Source of the DNA: JANRKH01 sp033763595
GTDB taxonomy: Bacteria > Pseudomonadota > Alphaproteobacteria > Rickettsiales > Rickettsiaceae
Length of the DNA stretch: 20,621 bases
NCBI GenBank assembly: GCA_033763595.1
Contig: JANRKH010000016.1
Location: 1 to 20,621 of the forward strand
Direction: 5' to 3'
The notes under the pieces are model-generated. The model made no database searches and was not told the DNA's origin. It saw only the letters and a list, made by a program, of their open reading frames with translations. Positions 7,450-14,630 of this stretch are shown here, piece by piece; the first letter of the stretch is position 1; each line of letters starts with the position of its first letter. Made by a program: the position numbers and the translations under genes.

Positions 7450-8967
7450 ATGATTAACATCGAATTCACAGAAAAATTTCACGAAAACGCGGCGCATATC
7501 TGCGTTTTTATCGACGAACAAGGCAGCAAATCTGACAATACAGAATTACTCGATAAAAAATACCATGGTATAATCAGCAAAGTCATAAAAGACAAGGAAA
7601 ATTTTTCTGGCAAATTCGGACAAGTTAAGCATTTAACATTGCAAAATGAAAATTTCGAAATATGCAATATTTACTTGATAGGAACAGGCTCTGATAAAGA
7701 AATAAATATTCCCAAAGTTCAAGATCTAGGAGGTCTTGCTGCAAGGCTGCTTCTATCTACAAGATCAAAAACAGGAATAATAGAATCAAAGCTACTAGGA
7801 AAAATTTCAAGTGAAGAGGTTGCAGCAAATCTTGGATTTGGCGCAACTCTCAGATCTTTTAATTTTGATAAATACAAAACCACAATTGAACCTGACCAAA
7901 AAAATATATTAGAAAAAATAGAAATTTTCTCTCAAAGCAACAAAAATCAGGATAAAACGCCAGGAGAGCTGTTTCTGGAACTGGAATCTGTTGCACGTGG
8001 TATATTTAAAGCAAGAGAAGTAATATCTGAACCAGGTAATGTACTATATCCGGAAACTTATAGTAACATCATTGAGGAAAGCTTAAGAGGACTCAATGTA
8101 AATGTCGAGATTCTTGGCGAAACAGAAATGAAGGCGCTCGGAATGAATGCTCTTCTTGGAGTTGGTCAAGGCTCAACTAAAGAGTCAAAATTAGTTATCA
8201 TGACTTATAATGGAGCTGAAGATAGTAGTGAGGCACCAGTCGCTTTTATCGGTAAAGGCGTAACATTTGATACTGGCGGAATATCTATCAAACCCGCAAA
8301 GGGCATGGAGGAAATGAAGTATGATATGTCCGGCTCTGCTGCTGTATTTGGCACGATCATGGCTCTTGCCGGGAGAGGTGCAAAAATTAACGCAGTAGGG
8401 GTTGTTGGTCTTGTAGAAAATATGCCAGGCGGCAATGCGCAAAGACCGGGTGATGTAGTCAAATCAATGTCTGGACAAACAATTGAGGTTATAAATACTG
8501 ATGCAGAAGGTAGACTTGTGCTTGCTGATGCGCTTTGGTATACTCAAGAAAGATTTAAACCAGCAATAATGATTGATCTTGCCACATTAACTGGCGCTAT
8601 TTCAATCGCCCTCGGTGATGCTTATGCTGGATTATTTTCAAATAATGACGAGCTAGCAAAAAAGCTTCAAGACGCAGGAAAAGATACAGGGGAGGAATTA
8701 TGGAGACTTCCACTTCATTCTTCTTATGATAAGATGATTGAATCCGAAATAGCCGATTTATCTAATTTAGGATCACCATCAGGAAAAGCTTCAAGTTCAA
8801 CAGCGGCACAGTTTTTACAGAAGTTTGTTAATAAAGTATCCTGGGCGCATCTAGACATAGCAAATGTGGCAAATAGCTCAAAAGCGTCCCATGTTTGTCC
8901 AAAAGGCGCAGTTGGCTTTGGTATAAAATTACTGAATCATTTTGTGAAAAAATATTATGAAAAATAA
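7450..8967 (+). CDS. pepA: Leucyl aminopeptidase PepA (M17)
   Basis: PepA is a cytosolic hexameric dimetal aminopeptidase that removes N-terminal residues from peptides. Some homologues also bind DNA. With the ATG at 7450 the protein has 505 residues, close to E. coli PepA, and its active-site residues fall at nearly the same positions: Lys269 and Asp274 in GKGVTFDTGG, then the signature NTDAEGRL at 349-356 with Asp351, Glu353 and Arg355. The upstream frame to 7372 is left out because of the strong ribosome site at 7439-7444. About 160 bp separate it from htpG. The last 11 bp overlap the start of mipZ, so the two are most likely one operon. Confidence 0.97.
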   Translation: MINIEFTEKFHENAAHICVFIDEQGSKSDNTELLDKKYHGIISKVIKDKENFSGKFGQVKHLTLQNENFEICNIYLIGTGSDKEINIPKVQDLGGLAARLLLSTRSKTGIIESKLLGKISSEEVAANLGFGATLRSFNFDKYKTTIEPDQKNILEKIEIFSQSNKNQDKTPGELFLELESVARGIFKAREVISEPGNVLYPETYSNIIEESLRGLNVNVEILGETEMKALGMNALLGVGQGSTKESKLVIMTYNGAEDSSEAPVAFIGKGVTFDTGGISIKPAKGMEEMKYDMSGSAAVFGTIMALAGRGAKINAVGVVGLVENMPGGNAQRPGDVVKSMSGQTIEVINTDAEGRLVLADALWYTQERFKPAIMIDLATLTGAISIALGDAYAGLFSNNDELAKKLQDAGKDTGEELWRLPLHSSYDKMIESEIADLSNLGSPSGKASSSTAAQFLQKFVNKVSWAHLDIANVANSSKASHVCPKGAVGFGIKLLNHFVKKYYEK

Positions 8968-9766
8968 AAAACTGCCTCATGTTTTTGTGATTGGAAACGA
9001 AAAAGGAGGAGCTGGAAAAACTACTTGTAGCATGCATCTTATAGCAGGCTTACTAGATAAAGGCTTTAAGGTCTCCTCTATAGATGCAGATTGCAGGCAG
9101 AAATCTTTAACAAGATATTTTGAAAATAGAAGAAAATATAACGAGCTAAATCCATCACATCCGGTAGATTTACCTACTCATTACTTACTAGAATACTCAA
9201 GCCAAGACAGTAAAATTAACAAAGAGATTGAAGAGCAAAGGCTTTTTGAGGAGATACTCTCAAAAGCAAAAGAAGAATCTGATTTTGTAGTAATAGATAC
9301 ACCAGGAACATATTCTTTTTTATCCTCACTTGCTCATTCTCACGCAGATACTGTGATTACTCCAATTAACGATAGTTTCGTGGACATTGATGTACTTGCA
9401 AAAGTTGACGGCTCAACTATGAAAGTAATAGGTCCTTCTATATATAGCCAAATGGTTTGGGAGCAAAAACTAGAAAAAGCCAAAAGAGGCTCAGGTTCAA
9501 TAGACTGGGTAGTAATGCGTAATAGACTCGGCGTTGTTGATGCAATCAATAAACAAAATGTAGGAAAAGTTTTAGATGAACTTGCAAAAAGAGTTAGTTT
9601 TAAGCAAGCGCCAGGCTTTGGAGAAAGAGTTATTTTTCGGGAACTTTTCCTCCAGGGACTAACTCTAATCGATCTTAAAAAAGCCAACTATTCTAAGTCC
9701 TTCAGTCTTTCTCATATTGCAGCTCGTCAGGAAATTAAGGCTTTCTTTGATGTTCTTGAACTTTAG
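8957..9766 (+). CDS. mipZ: Division-plane positioning ATPase MipZ
   Basis: This is a ParA/MinD-superfamily P-loop ATPase of the alphaproteobacterial MipZ type. MipZ forms a gradient from ParB at the chromosome origins and blocks FtsZ assembly away from midcell. Seen here are the deviant Walker A GNEKGGAGKTT at 13-23 with both lysines, the DADCRQ segment at 43-48, FENRR, VVIDTPG, PINDSFVDIDVL, the WEQK...KAKRG...DWVVMRNRL region, and the C-terminal RVIFREL, GLTLIDL and IAARQE blocks that match Caulobacter MipZ in order. Its 269 residues are the expected length. Starting 11 bp inside pepA with no Shine-Dalgarno, it likely depends on translational coupling. No parA or parB is in the window. Confidence 0.93.
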   Translation: MKNKKLPHVFVIGNEKGGAGKTTCSMHLIAGLLDKGFKVSSIDADCRQKSLTRYFENRRKYNELNPSHPVDLPTHYLLEYSSQDSKINKEIEEQRLFEEILSKAKEESDFVVIDTPGTYSFLSSLAHSHADTVITPINDSFVDIDVLAKVDGSTMKVIGPSIYSQMVWEQKLEKAKRGSGSIDWVVMRNRLGVVDAINKQNVGKVLDELAKRVSFKQAPGFGERVIFRELFLQGLTLIDLKKANYSKSFSLSHIAARQEIKAFFDVLEL

Positions 9767-9924
9767 CCTTTTATTAGAAAGCCCAGTATCTTATGTACAT
9801 ATTTTTAAGCTAAATTGCGCTTATTTTGCAAAAATATTAAAGAAATTAAGCTACCTAAACTCGAATAGAATGCATTTGGTCAACTAATTATGCTAGAATT
9901 AACCTGTAATTTTTATTTTTACAG

Positions 9925-10671
9925 ATGAAAAAAACCCCCAAACAAAAACCATCAATACAGGATATTTTAGAAGAAGTTTTCATCCAGCCTAAGGGTACAA
10001 TAGATGATTTTGAGGCAAATCTTCGAGAGAATGACTACAAAGCAGGCGAAATTCAAGAAGTAACAAAATATTTGAGAGCAAAACCTGAACTGACGGGGAT
10101 ATTATCCTTTATGCCTCCATTTCACATGCTTAGGAGCAAAGCCGTATCTAATTTTGAAAGCATGAGAAAAAATTACACCAGCATGCATCCGCATAAGTTA
10201 AGAGATAGTTACTCTATATTATCGGGATTTGCAACGAAAATATTAAGAGTGTCATCTATAGTAGCTGGGCTTTCATGTATTGCTTTCTCAGGAGTTGCTC
10301 TTGCAGCTGGATTTGTCACAATACCTCTGTTTGGACTTGGCGGTGCATCAATGCTTGTAGCATTTGGGGCGTTTTATGCCGGAATGGGATTATATTATGC
10401 GGGCTTGAGCACTAGTGCAGACTATAAAAGATGCATCGAAAATATAAATAATAAGCATCAAGGCTGGAAGAAGGGTACCTCATCCCGAAAAAAAGCACAT
10501 ACACAAAACCCCGGCAAAACACCTAATAATGTAATACGCCGCAAATTTAGACAAGGGGTAAAAATTGGACCAAATAGTCACGTTACTACACAACATAGAA
10601 AACTATATAATCGATTAGAAGGGCAAGGAGGTGGGGGTTCCGCGCGAAGCTCTCAAGCGCGTGGAGGATAG
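9925..10671 (+). CDS. Unrecognised membrane protein with Gly-rich hydrophobic hairpin, 248 aa
   Basis: I do not recognise this protein. Its N-terminal half (1-100) is polar with helical character. Residues about 109-161 form a hydrophobic, Gly/Ala-rich block long enough for two closely spaced membrane segments (AFSGVALAAGFVTIPLFGLG, then MLVAFGAFYAGMGLYYAGL). The last 85 residues are strongly basic. There is no N-terminal signal peptide. Such a central hydrophobic hairpin occurs in some host-membrane-targeted proteins of intracellular bacteria, but function is unknown. The extreme C-terminus (GGGGSARSSQARGG) is encoded by G+C-rich palindromic DNA unlike the rest of the gene, so the original end may have been altered. 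The start ATG has no clear ribosome site. The ATG, frame length and typical codon use support a real gene. Confidence 0.72.
   Translation: MKKTPKQKPSIQDILEEVFIQPKGTIDDFEANLRENDYKAGEIQEVTKYLRAKPELTGILSFMPPFHMLRSKAVSNFESMRKNYTSMHPHKLRDSYSILSGFATKILRVSSIVAGLSCIAFSGVALAAGFVTIPLFGLGGASMLVAFGAFYAGMGLYYAGLSTSADYKRCIENINNKHQGWKKGTSSRKKAHTQNPGKTPNNVIRRKFRQGVKIGPNSHVTTQHRKLYNRLEGQGGGGSARSSQARGG
10639..10665. repeat. G+C-rich palindrome at the 3' end of the membrane protein gene
   Basis: TCCGCGCG (10639-10646) and CGCGTGGA (10658-10665) pair along 8 bp with one G-T wobble around an 11-base loop. The palindrome lies just before the TAG at 10669-10671. It has no T-run, so it is not a standard terminator. 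Its base composition contrasts sharply with the A+T-rich gene. Confidence 0.6.
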
Positions 10672-10801
10672 CGAGAGAGTGGCTAACCTTAAGAGTCAAA
10701 TACGAAGCAATCAAGTAAAAAAGTAAAACTGCATCACTTCGCTAGATCACCTCTTTTCACTCGTGATGATGAAGCTACTTCTGCTCCTTAGACACAGGGA
10801 C

Positions 10802-11344
10802 CTAACGTCCCATCATCGTTATATTAACAGCAGGATTAGATGATTTATGTAAATTCGCAAGTTTTATGTAGTGAGTCGGTGTATCTTTTATCAAGAATGT
10901 TTCCTGGTCGGTTATTTTTCGTACGAACTTCGCAGGGCTGCCAGCCCAAAGTTCACCTGATTTGATAATTTTTCCAGGCGTTACTAACGAACCTGCGGCA
11001 ACAAACCCAAATGTTTCCACTACTACTTTATCCATTATGACAGATCCCATACCAATAAAAGAATCATCATGAAGGCTGCATGCATGAAGCAAACAAATAT
11101 GCCCGATTGTTACACGATTGCCGATGGTACAGCCACCATTAAAACGCGAAGTATGAATCACAGTTCCATCTTGAATATTCACTTCTTCGCCAATTGTGAT
11201 AGGCGCAACGTCGCCTCTAAGAACGGAATTATACCAAATATTACTGTCTTTACCTGCCGTAACCTCTCCAATAATTTTTACGCCGCTTGCAACAAAAACA
11301 GACTCATGAAGATTTGGCGTCTTTTCGCCGTAACTTAATAACAT
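10802..11344 (-). CDS. Gamma-class carbonic anhydrase-like hexapeptide-repeat protein
   Basis: The 180-residue sequence is a left-handed beta-helix of hexapeptide repeats followed by a C-terminal helix, as in the YrdA/PaaY/CaiE group and gamma-carbonic anhydrases. Three metal-ligand histidines are in place: His64 in GTVIH, His82 in TIGH and His87 in LLHAC. The conserved Arg43/Asp45 pair in VLRGDV and NIQDG at 56-60 also match. Members bind Zn or Fe in a trimer. Some hydrate CO2, while others have uncertain activity, so the call is limited to the family. The ATG at 11344 has no visible Shine-Dalgarno and lies 9 bp after the stop of the upstream solute-binding protein gene, suggesting co-transcription. 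Confidence 0.93.
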   Translation of the reverse strand: MLLSYGEKTPNLHESVFVASGVKIIGEVTAGKDSNIWYNSVLRGDVAPITIGEEVNIQDGTVIHTSRFNGGCTIGNRVTIGHICLLHACSLHDDSFIGMGSVIMDKVVVETFGFVAAGSLVTPGKIIKSGELWAGSPAKFVRKITDQETFLIKDTPTHYIKLANLHKSSNPAVNITMMGR

Positions 11345-11353
11345 AATTTCAAT

Positions 11354-12202
11354 TTATTCTGGAAGTTGATATTTTAGTGTGAGTTCACGATATTCATTAC
11401 TAATTTTCAGGTCCAAAGTGCCTCCGGAAAGAATCTGAGCCAGATCCTTGGCCCATTCCTTCTTTTCACTGAAGGCAATATAGATATTCTGCTTTAGAGG
11501 GCTCACGTAACCACAATTTTTTATGTTTGTAATATTATTTTGATTGATATAATAATTCAATGCAAATTCGTCTCCAACGTAAATTTCTATGGCTTTATTT
11601 TGTAGTTTTGTTACTACATCTGCAATAGAATTTTTTTCGCTTGAAAAAACAAAATTTGCGGGAGTAGAAAGATAATTAGAATATAAAAAGGTCCTAAATT
11701 CTAAAGGATACGGATGTCCATCTATTGTTCCAATAATCTTATTTTTAAGAGATGGGGCACCATCGTAAGACCAAAAATCATCAGCAAGTGTAAAGACTGC
11801 TGTATGAACGAAGGATTGACTCACGCTAGGAAAAACAACTCCAGATGCTTCATCCTTTGAAACGCCCAAAATACCATCAACTGAACCTTCCGCAACAGCC
11901 CTTATTGCTTCAGTTCTTTTCATAAGCTTAAATATGACTTTGATTCCTTTTTTTTCTAGAATTTTTTTCGCAACCTCAACTAAAAAACCTTCTGACTCTG
12001 TGTTAGGAATACATGCAAACGGGCAGTTATAGTCTGACGCAAGAACTATTGGTTCCTTTGGGAGAATCGGCCCTACTTGTACCTGCTCCTCAGGGGCTTT
12101 CGAGGTAGATGGCTTTGGCGCTGCTGCAAAAACTTTGCAAGTTAACAATAAAGATATTATAAATAGAGAACTTAATGTGGAGATTTTAAAATACTTGACC
12201 AT
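11354..12202 (-). CDS. Periplasmic solute-binding protein, family 3 type (orphan)
   Basis: Starting at the ATG at 12202 gives 282 residues with a signal peptide: a basic MVKYFK, a hydrophobic core at 9-22, and a VFAAA cleavage region at about 24-28. A Pro/Ser linker leads into a bilobal domain resembling SBP_bac_3: an early SDYNCPF strand, a GFLVEVAKKIL helix, AEGSVDGILGVSK and a second lobe including GTIDGHPYPLEF. These proteins bind amino acids or similar small solutes for ABC importers, but no permease or ATPase gene is next to it, so the ligand and partner are unknown. A sensor or structural role is possible. A TTG at 12208 could add two residues; the ATG is preferred. It shares a short divergent region with recO. 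Confidence 0.82.
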   Translation of the reverse strand: MVKYFKISTLSSLFIISLLLTCKVFAAAPKPSTSKAPEEQVQVGPILPKEPIVLASDYNCPFACIPNTESEGFLVEVAKKILEKKGIKVIFKLMKRTEAIRAVAEGSVDGILGVSKDEASGVVFPSVSQSFVHTAVFTLADDFWSYDGAPSLKNKIIGTIDGHPYPLEFRTFLYSNYLSTPANFVFSSEKNSIADVVTKLQNKAIEIYVGDEFALNYYINQNNITNIKNCGYVSPLKQNIYIAFSEKKEWAKDLAQILSGGTLDLKISNEYRELTLKYQLPE

Positions 12203-12224
12203 AACCAAACTTTTTTTAAAGCTA

Positions 12225-12230
12225 TATAAT
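12225..12230 (+). promoter_or_regulatory. Possible -10 box for recO
   Basis: TATAAT stands nine bases upstream of the recO ATG. No -35 box at the standard spacing could be found: a TTGACC at 12195 is 24 bp away. If the site is real, the recO mRNA would be almost leaderless, in line with the lack of a Shine-Dalgarno. In such A+T-rich DNA a chance match is quite likely. Confidence 0.25.
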
Positions 12231-12238
12231 AATGTTAT

Positions 12239-12997
12239 ATGAAAATTAGTGATACTGGAATAATTTTAGACCAAAAGAAATTCCAAGAAGATAAGTTGTT
12301 GCTTAAAATCCTTTCTAAAAATCATGGAATATGCTCAGGCCTTTTTAGAGCTCGAAGCCAAAATAAATTATACGAAGCTTCAGTTGGCAATATAATTAAG
12401 TTCGAAAGGTTTTCAAGGCTTTATAGCCAGCTTGGAACTTTAAATTGCGAAAGAATTGAGTCTTTTCAGAGAAATATTATCTCAACTAAACAAAATCTTT
12501 ATCTGTTTAAAAATTTCACAAATATAATTCTATCTTCATTTACTGAATATGAACCTCACATTGAACTTTTTAGTATTGCGGAAAATTTCTTGCGTAACTT
12601 AGGTAAATTATCATACCTAGATATGTGTAAATGCGAGATAGAGATATTGAAAATTGCAGGGTATGGGATTGACCTATCAAAATGTGCTGTGGATGGATCT
12701 GATGAAGATTTAGCTTACGTATCTCCAAAATCTGGTAAGGCAGTGTCTCGTTTGAACGGGCAGGATTATAAGCATCTACTATTAAAATTACCTAATTTTC
12801 TACATAAAAATATAGAGCCTGAGGATTCTTCGGAAATATTAGCAGCGCTGGATCTTACAGAGTATTTTTTTAAACGATACATTTGGCATGATAAAAATTT
12901 CGCTCATATATTATCAGAAAGAGAAATATTAAGAGATATAATCTCTACATCAATGAATAATAACCTTGGAGATACAAATTCAAAATCTAGTAAATAA
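12239..12997 (+). CDS. recO: DNA repair protein RecO
   Basis: RecO works with RecR (and RecF) to load RecA on single-stranded gaps. The 252-residue protein has the N-terminal OB-fold-like region (about 1-80, starting with DTGIILDQKKFQEDKLLLKIL), a helical middle part, and the family's characteristic GYGIDLSKCA at 141-150 followed by AYVSPKSGKAVS at 159-170. Length is normal. The ATG at 12239 has no Shine-Dalgarno. The gene is single, divergent from the solute-binding protein gene, and followed by a 130-bp A+T-rich gap with a small ATCTAT/ATAGAT stem at 13021-13037 but no T-run. Confidence 0.93.
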   Translation: MKISDTGIILDQKKFQEDKLLLKILSKNHGICSGLFRARSQNKLYEASVGNIIKFERFSRLYSQLGTLNCERIESFQRNIISTKQNLYLFKNFTNIILSSFTEYEPHIELFSIAENFLRNLGKLSYLDMCKCEIEILKIAGYGIDLSKCAVDGSDEDLAYVSPKSGKAVSRLNGQDYKHLLLKLPNFLHKNIEPEDSSEILAALDLTEYFFKRYIWHDKNFAHILSEREILRDIISTSMNNNLGDTNSKSSK

Positions 12998-13127
12998 TTA
13001 AGTGAGCATTTAGTGCAACAATCTATAAAAAATAGATAATTAAGTAATCATAAACTATCAATATTCTAAAAAATAAATTATTATTTAATTAATATTTATT
13101 TTATATAATTAATTTAAGCTACTCTCA

Positions 13128-14615
13128 ATGATAAATAGTAAAAATAAAGAGAATTCAAAATACAAAGATCTTCCTTATGTATACGAAATACCCATAACTG
13201 AATTGCACGATCAAACTGAGGAAGATCAAGAGCCACATATCTTAGCTACAGATAAGTACGGACATTCATTTAATTCACTAGAGTTTTTTAGCTCTCCTTT
13301 AATAATCGCAATAAAAAAATCATTAGATCAAGGAAAAACCTTGGACGAGATGCGCGCAGAATTTCCTAAAAGTAGATTTGCAAATTACGCTAAAAAAATT
13401 GGATATAATTATACTGAAAATCCAGGTCAGCTAGCAAATCCATCAACATTGCTTTCGTATCTTTCTTATCAAATTCATGTGCCTGAGAGTCTTGATTCTA
13501 TTAAAGAAAGCCTTGATGCTAGTAATAGTTTTTTTCAAAGTCTAAGCGCATCAAAAAATCAACAAGTATTTGGTAAAGATTTTTATGACAGTGTCGATAG
13601 AGATCTGTCACGCAATCGCAGGGCGTTTGATTTAGGGACAGAAAAACAAGGAGGAACCGGGCAAGAAGCTGATAAGACTAACCGTTATGGTATATTTACA
13701 AATGACCCATTTAAATTAAATGAAGCTCAAAAAGACGCAATATGTATTGCTTTTTGGCAAGGAATGCCAACAAATTACGTTCCCTTTGCGGTTCCTTATG
13801 CAGGTGAAGGCAAGTCCATAGGCGAAGTTGCAAATGAATCAAAAAAAATTAGAATTTATAAAGAAAACGGCAGAATTTTTGCAACTAGTGAATTAAACTT
13901 TGTGGTTACAGAGATTGACAATACAGAGAAACTAAATCCACCAAAAATTAAGATAGAATCTACAATCGATATTACAGATATTAAAGGTGATAAAGGGCTT
14001 GTGGTAGGCATGCAAGAGAAAAGGCCGCAAATAGTCCAAAAAATTTATTCAGAAGTGCCTATTGACGATAAAGTGATGAGCAAGTTTTGTACTTCTCATA
14101 CAAAAGAGGCATTAAAAGAAGCTTTAGAAAGAGAACAACAGAGCCAAGAAGTTAACTCAAAACCGCATGAGCAGGGTCAAGCGGAGAACACAAGCCAGCA
14201 GAAAGATGAATTAAAAGAAGCTTTAGAAAGAGAACAACAGAGCCAAGAAGTTAACTCAAAACCGCATGAGCAGGGTCAAGCGGAGAACATAAGCCAGCAG
14301 GAGGAGCATAAAACTATATTTGAAAATATTTCCTCATGGCTTGGTTCTAGTCTTTCATCTCTTGGCTCAATCCTATATAGAAATACTATAGGTAATTTTG
14401 AGTTTTTGAAGCACTTGAGTGTATTTGGTACAAAACCTGATGAAAGTATAGGCTCACAAAAACAACCTGCGCAGCAAAGACAGGGAAACATTCAACCACG
14501 CCCTGGCAGCCCACATGAGCCCTATCCTCCTCCCTCTGATACTCCAAAAAACGCCAGTAATAGTTTAGGCCGGAATAGTACAAAAGGTCCGAATGGAACA
14601 GGATTAGGAGCGTAA
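13128..14615 (+). CDS. Unrecognised 495-aa protein with tandem 33-residue repeat and Pro/Gly-rich tail
   Basis: No family was recognised. The N-terminal 320 residues are polar and mixed alpha/beta in appearance, with a possible folded block at about 186-312 (RYGIFTNDPF through KIYSEVP). Residues 329-361 and 362-394 are an almost identical Gln/Glu-rich duplication, predicted helical or coiled (ALEREQQSQEV). A weakly hydrophobic patch follows at about 399-425 (ENISSWLGSSLSSLGSILY), then a Pro/Gly/Ser tail. There is no N-terminal signal peptide or convincing membrane segment. The composition suits a secreted or scaffold-type protein of an intracellular bacterium, but that is inference. The ATG at 13128 lacks a Shine-Dalgarno; a TATAAT at 13104-13109 could be its -10 box. 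The stop is 15 bp from the convergent exporter gene. Confidence 0.75.
   Translation: MINSKNKENSKYKDLPYVYEIPITELHDQTEEDQEPHILATDKYGHSFNSLEFFSSPLIIAIKKSLDQGKTLDEMRAEFPKSRFANYAKKIGYNYTENPGQLANPSTLLSYLSYQIHVPESLDSIKESLDASNSFFQSLSASKNQQVFGKDFYDSVDRDLSRNRRAFDLGTEKQGGTGQEADKTNRYGIFTNDPFKLNEAQKDAICIAFWQGMPTNYVPFAVPYAGEGKSIGEVANESKKIRIYKENGRIFATSELNFVVTEIDNTEKLNPPKIKIESTIDITDIKGDKGLVVGMQEKRPQIVQKIYSEVPIDDKVMSKFCTSHTKEALKEALEREQQSQEVNSKPHEQGQAENTSQQKDELKEALEREQQSQEVNSKPHEQGQAENISQQEEHKTIFENISSWLGSSLSSLGSILYRNTIGNFEFLKHLSVFGTKPDESIGSQKQPAQQRQGNIQPRPGSPHEPYPPPSDTPKNASNSLGRNSTKGPNGTGLGA
14112..14309. repeat. In-frame 99-bp tandem duplication inside the 495-aa protein gene
   Basis: Two units, 14112-14210 and 14211-14309, are identical over about the first 88 bases except for one C/T difference, then diverge at the end of the unit. 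The period is a multiple of three, so the reading frame is kept. The near identity at silent sites implies a recent duplication. Confidence 0.95.
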
Positions 14616-14630
14616 CGCTTAAAAATTTAC

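Noticed and set aside
8191..8462. Two overlapping minus-strand frames inside pepA
   Set aside because: Opposite to strongly conserved pepA sequence; shadows of the real gene.
9340..9687. 115-codon minus-strand frame inside mipZ
   Set aside because: Antisense shadow of clearly recognisable mipZ motifs.
14112..14309. Two 99-bp direct repeats considered as a CRISPR-like or mobile feature
   Set aside because: They are contiguous without spacers, in frame and within a coding region, so they are an intragenic tandem duplication.
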